This document shows, piece by piece, positions 6,889 through 10,103 of a stretch of DNA of 10,103 nt. Origin of the DNA: Candidatus Dormiibacterota bacterium (lineage in GTDB: Bacteria; Chloroflexota; Dormibacteria; UBA8260). The notes under the pieces were generated by a model. That model ran no database searches. It had not been told where the DNA came from and saw nothing but the letters and a program-made list of their open reading frames with translations. Made by a program: the position numbers and the translations under genes. Location: positions 1 through 10,103 of the forward strand of contig CATPBU010000252.1 of the NCBI GenBank assembly GCA_955652455.1, given 5' to 3'. Every line of letters begins with the position of its first letter. Position 1 is the first letter of the stretch.

Positions 6889-7330
6889 CTAGCCGGCGCT
6901 GCTCGGACAGGGGTTGTTGTTCAGAATGCCCTGGAAGTCCCGGAAGTACGTGACGGGTCCGGTGGGCCCGGGGTAGGTCACGGGCAGAATGTGGCCGTAC
7001 TGGCTGAGGCCGCCGTATGAGTTGGTGCTGAAGCCCGGGTAGGTCTGACCGACAGTCCAGGCGCAGCCGCCGAGAGCGTGGCCGGTCGAGTAGTACGGAT
7101 AGAAGGGCGCAGGTGGCCGTCATCGGTCGGAGGATGCAGGCTGCACCCAGCTCCGGTGAGCCGGTCGCACGTCCCAAGGCTGTACTCGATGGCAGGCAGG
7201 TCGGTGTTGAACGCGGCCGACGGGGGGGATGGCCCGTGGCAACGGGTCCCATGCGGGGGAGCGGCGGCGAATCGGCCGTTCCGAGGCAACGCGAACGTAG
7301 CAAACCAGCCGAGCCTCTCGCAGCTCGGCG
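6889..7330 (-). pseudogene. frameshifted C-terminal remnant of a secreted protein
   Basis: Two minus-strand frames carry protein-like sequence that joins at about 7101-7116. The upstream frame (5' part) reads AAFNTDLPAIEYSLGTCDRL and then TGAGCSLHPPTDDGH. The downstream frame reads PFYPYYSTGHALGGCAWTVG, then QTYPGFSTNSYGGLSQYGHI, and ends FRDFQGILNNNPCPSSAG with TAG at 6889-6891. Aromatic residues, glycine, asparagine and paired cysteines, with few arginines, set this apart from shadow frames in GC-rich DNA. The downstream frame has a TGA at 7120-7122, so neither frame alone encodes the whole. One base appears to be missing, either a real mutation or an assembly error. Sequence upstream (to about 7330, including GWFATFALPRNG) may belong to it. 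A seven-C run on this strand (plus-strand G run at 7222-7228) is a second likely slip point. No signal peptide or start can be traced on this strand. The pattern recalls large secreted proteins of soil bacteria with a Cys-rich end, but I cannot name the family. Confidence 0.55.
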
Positions 7331-7557
7331 CAGCGTCGTTGCAGGGAGCGTCGGCGCGTCCGGCGGCGAGACGGCGCTGTTCGGGTTCATGCGACTTTCA
7401 CTCAGCCTCGGGCTGGCCTTCCTGGCCTCGATGCTCGCCGCGATCCTTCCCCTTCAAATGGGATGAACCTTCGGCTAGGGTCGGATCTCCGAGTTCAGGA
7501 CATTGAGACAAAGACTCGGGCGTGCTTGGGCACCGGAGGGACGGAGGGTGAATCTCG
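7331..7557. other. intergenic stretch without a secure gene
   Basis: I see no secure gene here. A 25-codon frame at 7389-7466 (plus) encodes a hydrophobic, signal-peptide-like peptide, MRLSLSLGLAFLASMLAAIL, ending LQMG and a TGA. It has no clear ribosome-binding site. On the minus strand, the 5' part of the broken secreted-protein gene may extend in here. The last 15 bases hold the GGAGGG of the TfoX-like gene. Confidence 0.35.
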
Positions 7558-7890
7558 ATGGCCTATGACGAGGAGCTCGCCGAACGCGTGCGAGAGGTAA
7601 TGAGTGCGGAAGCGGCCGTCACCGAGAAGCGCATGTTCGGCGGGTTGGCGTTCCTGATCAACGGAAACATGGCGGTTAGCGCCAGCGGTCAAGGTGGATT
7701 ACTACTGCGCGTTGACCCAGCCGAAACCCGCGAGCTCAGCAGCCGAACCCACGCCCACATCGCCGTAATGCGCGGACGCGAGATGGACGGGTGGCTTCGA
7801 GTCGACGCTGACGGCGTGCGGACCAAGAGACAACTCGAACAATGGGTCGGACGGGGCGTCGCGTACGCGCGGACTCTGCCGCCGAAGTAG
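7558..7890 (+). CDS. TfoX N-terminal domain protein
   Basis: This 110-residue protein is essentially one TfoX_N domain (PF04993). It opens MAYDEELAERVREVM and has the hallmark EKRMFGGLAFLINGNMAV (23-40). A strand LLLRVDP follows, and it ends with the typical VAYARTLPPK. The family is named for the competence regulator TfoX/Sxy. Short single-domain copies like this one, common in Actinomycetota and Chloroflexota, lack the C-terminal domain and are not known to control competence. GGAGGG at 7543-7548 lies nine bases before the ATG. The DUF899 gene follows after 26 bases on the same strand, so the two are probably co-transcribed. The protein is cytoplasmic with no membrane segment. Family assignment is secure; its role is unknown. 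Confidence 0.92.
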   Translation: MAYDEELAERVREVMSAEAAVTEKRMFGGLAFLINGNMAVSASGQGGLLLRVDPAETRELSSRTHAHIAVMRGREMDGWLRVDADGVRTKRQLEQWVGRGVAYARTLPPK

Positions 7891-7916
7891 GCGGTCAAAG
7901 GGAAGGAAGGATACGG

Positions 7917-8666
7917 ATGACAAATCACACCGTCGCAACGCGCGAAGAGTGGCTGGCTGCTCGTGACCAACTGCTTGCGCGGGAAAAGGAGCTGACACGT
8001 CGCGGCGACCAACTCGCGGCCGAGCGGCGCGCGCTGCCCTGGGTGCCGATGGAGAAGGACTACAGGTTCGACACGGCTGAGGGACCGAAGACGCTGCGAG
8101 AGCTTTTTGACGGGCGCTCGCAGCTGATCGTTTATCACTTCATGTTCGGCCCCACGTACACGGCAGGCTGCCCGGTCTGCTCCTCCGCGGCCGACACCTT
8201 CAACGGCGCGGTAGCTCACCTGAACGCCCGCGACGTGACCTTCCTGTGCATCTCGCGGGCGCCCCTAGAGAAGCTCCAGGTGTACAGGCGGCGGATGGGG
8301 TGGAGCTTCCCCTGGGCCTCCTCACACGGAAGCGACTACAACTTCGACCTCGAGATATCGCGCCCGGAGGAGGCGACGCGCGAGTTCCTGGCCGGCGGTG
8401 TCCCCGCAGTGGCCGTCCGTCTCGCGGAGGCGTGCGGCACCGAGCCCGCGGCATATCTATCCGAGGCGCCGGTGATGAGCGCCTACGCGCTCGAGGACGG
8501 AACCGTCTACATGACCTACTCGACGACCGCCCGCGGGCTCGAGTTCATGATGGGCTACTACGGCTTCCTCGATCGCGCCCCGCACGGCCGCAACGAGGGG
8601 AGCCCGCCACAGATGTGGATGCGCCGCCACGACGAGTACCACGGCGCGAGGGTGACCAGTCAATAA
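7917..8666 (+). CDS. DUF899 family thioredoxin-like protein
   Basis: This 249-residue cytoplasmic protein belongs to the DUF899 (PF05988) family, a thioredoxin-fold group. The N-terminal helix EEWLAARDQLLAREKELTRR (10-29) is followed by LPWVPMEKDYRFDT (40-53) and LRELFDGRSQLIVYHFMFGP (60-79). A CPVC motif sits at residues 85-88, in the place of a redox-active CxxC. DVTFLCISRAPLEKLQVYRR (106-125), MGWSFPWASSHGSDYNFD (127-144) and the tail RGLEFMMGYYGFLDRAPHGR (206-225) are all family signatures. The start at ATG 7917 has a purine-rich GGAAGGAAGGA upstream. A longer opening from 7842 would overlap the TfoX-like gene and is rejected. Whether it is a disulfide oxidoreductase is inferred from fold and CxxC. 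Its stop is one base from the stop of the convergent DUF5808 gene. Confidence 0.93.
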   Translation: MTNHTVATREEWLAARDQLLAREKELTRRGDQLAAERRALPWVPMEKDYRFDTAEGPKTLRELFDGRSQLIVYHFMFGPTYTAGCPVCSSAADTFNGAVAHLNARDVTFLCISRAPLEKLQVYRRRMGWSFPWASSHGSDYNFDLEISRPEEATREFLAGGVPAVAVRLAEACGTEPAAYLSEAPVMSAYALEDGTVYMTYSTTARGLEFMMGYYGFLDRAPHGRNEGSPPQMWMRRHDEYHGARVTSQ

Positions 8667-8667
8667 G

Positions 8668-8961
8668 TCATTTGCGCAAGCGCTTGAGCAGGCTCGCGAT
8701 GTTCACCGTCCAGCCGACACCGAATGCGGTGGGAACGACGATGCGCCGGTCGCCGGGGTTCCACCAGCACTCGCGAAATCGCCTGATGGTCGGCCGGCGG
8801 AGGTCGTAGGGCACGAACCCAGCGATCTTCCCCTGCCAGGTACGCTGCCCCGCAGGTTTGGCAAGTTCAGACAAGACGGCGGCACCCAGCAGCAGTAGTC
8901 CGAAGAGCCGTCGCAAGCGGCGTCGACCATGCGAACCGGACCTTCGCTTTGCCTTAGCCAT
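8668..8961 (-). CDS. DUF5808 small membrane-anchored protein
   Basis: This 97-residue protein starts at ATG 8961, chosen for the strong AAGGAG five bases upstream. Longer openings, to 8976 or 9246, would cross that site and the tRNA-like sequence. An Arg/Lys-rich N-terminus, MAKAKRRSGSHGRRRLRR, precedes a hydrophobic stretch FGLLLLGAAVL (20-30). This suggests a single N-in membrane anchor, or an uncleaved signal. The rest matches the DUF5808 pattern: RTWQGKIAGFVPYDLRRPT (40-58), a WWNP block (66-69) and PTAFGVGWTVNIASLL (77-92). The family is found in Actinomycetota and relatives and has no known function. The aromatic WNP/GVGWTVN core usually follows 'wrapped' membrane helices. It converges on DUF899 with one base between stops. 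A tRNA-Ser-like sequence lies 39 bases upstream. Confidence 0.82.
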   Translation of the reverse strand: MAKAKRRSGSHGRRRLRRLFGLLLLGAAVLSELAKPAGQRTWQGKIAGFVPYDLRRPTIRRFRECWWNPGDRRIVVPTAFGVGWTVNIASLLKRLRK

Positions 8962-9000
8962 CGCCTCTCCTTTCATGCGCAATCGGACGATACTGCCGAA

Positions 9001-9089
9001 TGGCGGAGCGGGTGGGATTCGAACCCAACGGAGGCTATCACTCACACCGCTTTTCGAGAGCGTCGACTGCGGTGACGTCTGGTGTCGCC
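9001..9089 (-). pseudogene. degenerate tRNA-Ser(CGA)-like sequence, copy B
   Basis: On the minus strand the last two thirds look like a serine tRNA. An anticodon arm ACGCTCTCGAAAAGCGG has loop CTCGAAA (anticodon CGA, 9054-9056 on the plus strand) and four paired bases. A long serine-type variable segment comes next. The T-arm has an intact TTCGAAT loop (9017-9023) with four pairs. It ends in acceptor strand CCGCTCC, discriminator G and CCA (9001-9011). The total of 89 bases is normal for tRNA-Ser. The 5' part is wrong: GGCGACA pairs with the acceptor strand at only 3 of 7 positions. The D-loop lacks GG and the D-stem is at most three pairs. It is therefore probably a decayed gene or a 3' tRNA remnant left by integration. 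It lies directly upstream of the DUF5808 gene and in the same orientation as copy A at 4947. Confidence 0.65.
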
Positions 9090-9483
9090 GGGGCCTGTGG
9101 AGTGCCATTCTGAATACGGGTCGAGGCGCGTTGGTGATGGCGCGGGGTGCCCAGTGTCGGACAAAGCCGGCGCGTTTGGGGCCCAATTGGCCACCGTAGC
9201 GGCCAGTCTTGGCGATAACTGGGCCGGCACCAGCCCTGCCGAGCAAGGCTCGGGACGAGCAGGCTTGGTGACTCAGTTAGCGCCGGGACGCCGTTGCCGA
9301 AGCCGCGGGTCATCAGCTCCAACCGAAGGCTCGGACCGTCGGGCAGCGACCTGCGCACGTTGGACGCGTTCGGCCTGACTGAGGGTATCGAGGTCACCTG
9401 CTCGCCAAGGCCTTGATCTTGGTCCGATGACTTCCATGCAGCCCGGCCGTCCTTAGTGGCAGGTCTTCAGTAAAGGAGAGGCA
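9090..9483. other. intergenic stretch, no recognisable gene
   Basis: Frames are open on both strands here, as expected at this GC, but none resembles a known protein. It holds small hairpins. CCGAGC/GCTCGG with an AAG loop lies at 9239-9253. A nested structure is bounded by GGCCCA (9180-9185) and TGGGCC (9220-9225). CCAAG/CTTGG lies at 9405-9422. Just before the final gene is the AAGGAG ribosome-binding site at 9473-9478. A promoter for that gene should lie in the last 100 bases, but I see no clear -35/-10 pair. Confidence 0.4.
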
Positions 9484-10050
9484 ATGGGCAAGCTGGCGGT
9501 GACGGAGTTCGTGTCGATCGACGGCGTGTTCGAGGACCCCGGCGGCGCCGAGGGCTACGAGCATGGTGGGTGGACCTTCGAGTACGACCGCGGCGCCGAC
9601 GGCGACAAGTTCAAGCTCGACGAGTTGATGGAAGCCGCTGCGCACCTGCTTGGCCGGGTGACCTATGAGGGTTTTGCCAAGGCGTGGCCGTCGCGGGAGG
9701 GAGACTTCGCTGACCGGCTCAACAACGACCCGAAGTATGTGGTCTCGACCACCCTGCAGGACCCCGATTGGCAGAACACGAAGGTGATCTCAGGGAACGT
9801 GGCCGCGGAAGTCGCACAGCTGAAGGCCGCCACTGACGGTGTCATCCTTGTCGCCGGCAGCGGTACGCTGGTGGCGGCACTGCTTGCACACGACCTCGTC
9901 GACGAGCTTCGGCTGATGGTCTTCCCGACGATTCTCGGACGCGGGAAGCGCCTGTTTCCGGATGGGATCGACCGGTTGAAGCTGCGGCTCAGCGACGCGA
10001 AGACGGTCGGCCGCGACGGTGTCCAGATTCATATCTACAAGCGCCGCTGA
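9484..10050 (+). CDS. RibD C-terminal/dihydrofolate-reductase-like protein
   Basis: This 188-residue cytoplasmic protein belongs to the RibD_C (PF01872) branch of the dihydrofolate-reductase fold, commonly annotated 'dihydrofolate reductase family protein'. The N-terminus KLAVTEFVSIDGVFEDPGG (3-21) is the first strand and loop. HLLGRVTYEGFAKAWPS (54-70) and NDPKYVVSTTL (81-91) follow. The nucleotide-binding strand and helix VAGSGTLVAALLAHDLVDEL (123-142) come next, and LMVFPTILGRGKRLFP (144-159) closes the fold. The start ATG 9484 has AAGGAG five bases upstream. The reductase activity probably uses NADPH, but the substrate is unknown. True folate or riboflavin biosynthesis is not implied by such stand-alone copies. 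No partner gene is adjacent. Confidence 0.92.
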   Translation: MGKLAVTEFVSIDGVFEDPGGAEGYEHGGWTFEYDRGADGDKFKLDELMEAAAHLLGRVTYEGFAKAWPSREGDFADRLNNDPKYVVSTTLQDPDWQNTKVISGNVAAEVAQLKAATDGVILVAGSGTLVAALLAHDLVDELRLMVFPTILGRGKRLFPDGIDRLKLRLSDAKTVGRDGVQIHIYKRR

Positions 10051-10078
10051 CGGACGAAGAGACGAAGCGCCAGCCCTT

Positions 10079-10092
10079 GCCGCCGTGGCGGC
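10079..10092. terminator. short hairpin after the last gene
   Basis: GCCGCC (10079-10084) and GGCGGC (10087-10092) form a perfect stem whose loop is effectively four bases (CGTG). It starts 28 bases after the reductase-like stop. It could end that transcript, but no U-run follows, and the window ends 11 bases later. Confidence 0.3.
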
Positions 10093-10103
10093 CATCCTTG
10101 AAG

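Noticed and set aside
6524..7390. Minus-strand open frame of 288 codons across the VOC gene and the broken gene
   Set aside because: It is low-complexity, Arg/Pro-rich translation. The second half lies opposite the certain VOC gene, and the first half is a different frame from the protein-like remnant.
7558..7890. A competence regulator (tfoX/sxy)
   Set aside because: Only the N-terminal domain is present, and no competence genes are nearby, so a competence role is not supported.
4947..9089. A mobile element bounded by the two tRNA-like sequences as direct repeats
   Set aside because: No integrase, recombination directionality factor or mobilisation gene lies between them. The genes inside are ordinary single-domain genes in mixed orientation, and neither end is an intact tRNA.
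8858..9199. Plus-strand open frame of 113 codons containing GGAGGIRT
   Set aside because: This is translation of the tRNA-like sequence in reverse; such frames are a common false protein in databases.
1..10103. CRISPR array, defence island, secondary-metabolite cluster or phage genes
   Set aside because: I found no regularly spaced repeats, nucleases, polymerases, structural phage proteins or assembly-line enzymes anywhere in the window.

Overview
This window comes from a high-GC bacterium. Every recognisable gene uses GC-rich third positions. Several starts have a good Shine-Dalgarno sequence (AAGGAG), and others are coupled to the upstream gene by ATGA overlaps. The mix of DUF3048 lipoprotein, LppX-like lipoprotein, DUF5808, DUF899, TfoX-N and RibD/DHFR-like single-domain proteins fits an Actinomycetota- or Dormibacterota/Chloroflexota-like lineage. 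That placement is inference; nothing here fixes the taxon.

Layout. (1) 1-3659, plus strand: the 3' end of leuC, then complete leuD, leuB and a citramalate synthase (cimA). All three junctions are 4-base ATGA start/stop overlaps, so this is one translationally coupled operon. LeuCD and LeuB act on both isopropylmalate and citramalate-derived acids. Adding CimA therefore gives a threonine-independent route to 2-oxobutyrate and isoleucine alongside leucine synthesis. (2) 3680-6114, minus strand: a DUF3048-type lipoprotein, then a degenerate tRNA-Ser(CGA)-like sequence, an LppX/LolA-like lipoprotein and a small PH-like protein. This is a cell-envelope cluster running towards the leu operon. (3) 6115-6280: a short divergent intergenic region with repeats. 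(4) 6281-6778: a VOC (glyoxalase/PhnB-like) protein. (5) 6779-7557: a structured, mostly non-coding stretch. Its minus strand carries the frameshifted C-terminal remnant of a secreted protein, and strong hairpins separate it from the VOC gene. (6) 7558-8666: a TfoX-N protein and a DUF899 thioredoxin-like protein, probably co-transcribed. (7) 8668-8961, minus strand: a small DUF5808 membrane-anchored protein, preceded by a second degenerate tRNA-Ser(CGA)-like sequence. (8) 9090-9483: no recognisable gene. (9) 9484-10050: a RibD/dihydrofolate-reductase-like protein.

The first third is core amino-acid metabolism. The rest looks like accessory DNA made of short monocistronic or two-gene units for the envelope, detoxification or stress. 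The least explained features are the two tRNA-Ser-like sequences, which share orientation, both end in GCCA, both lack a canonical 5' half and both sit just upstream of a minus-strand gene, and the broken secreted-protein gene. I see no integrase, transposase, CRISPR array or defence system.
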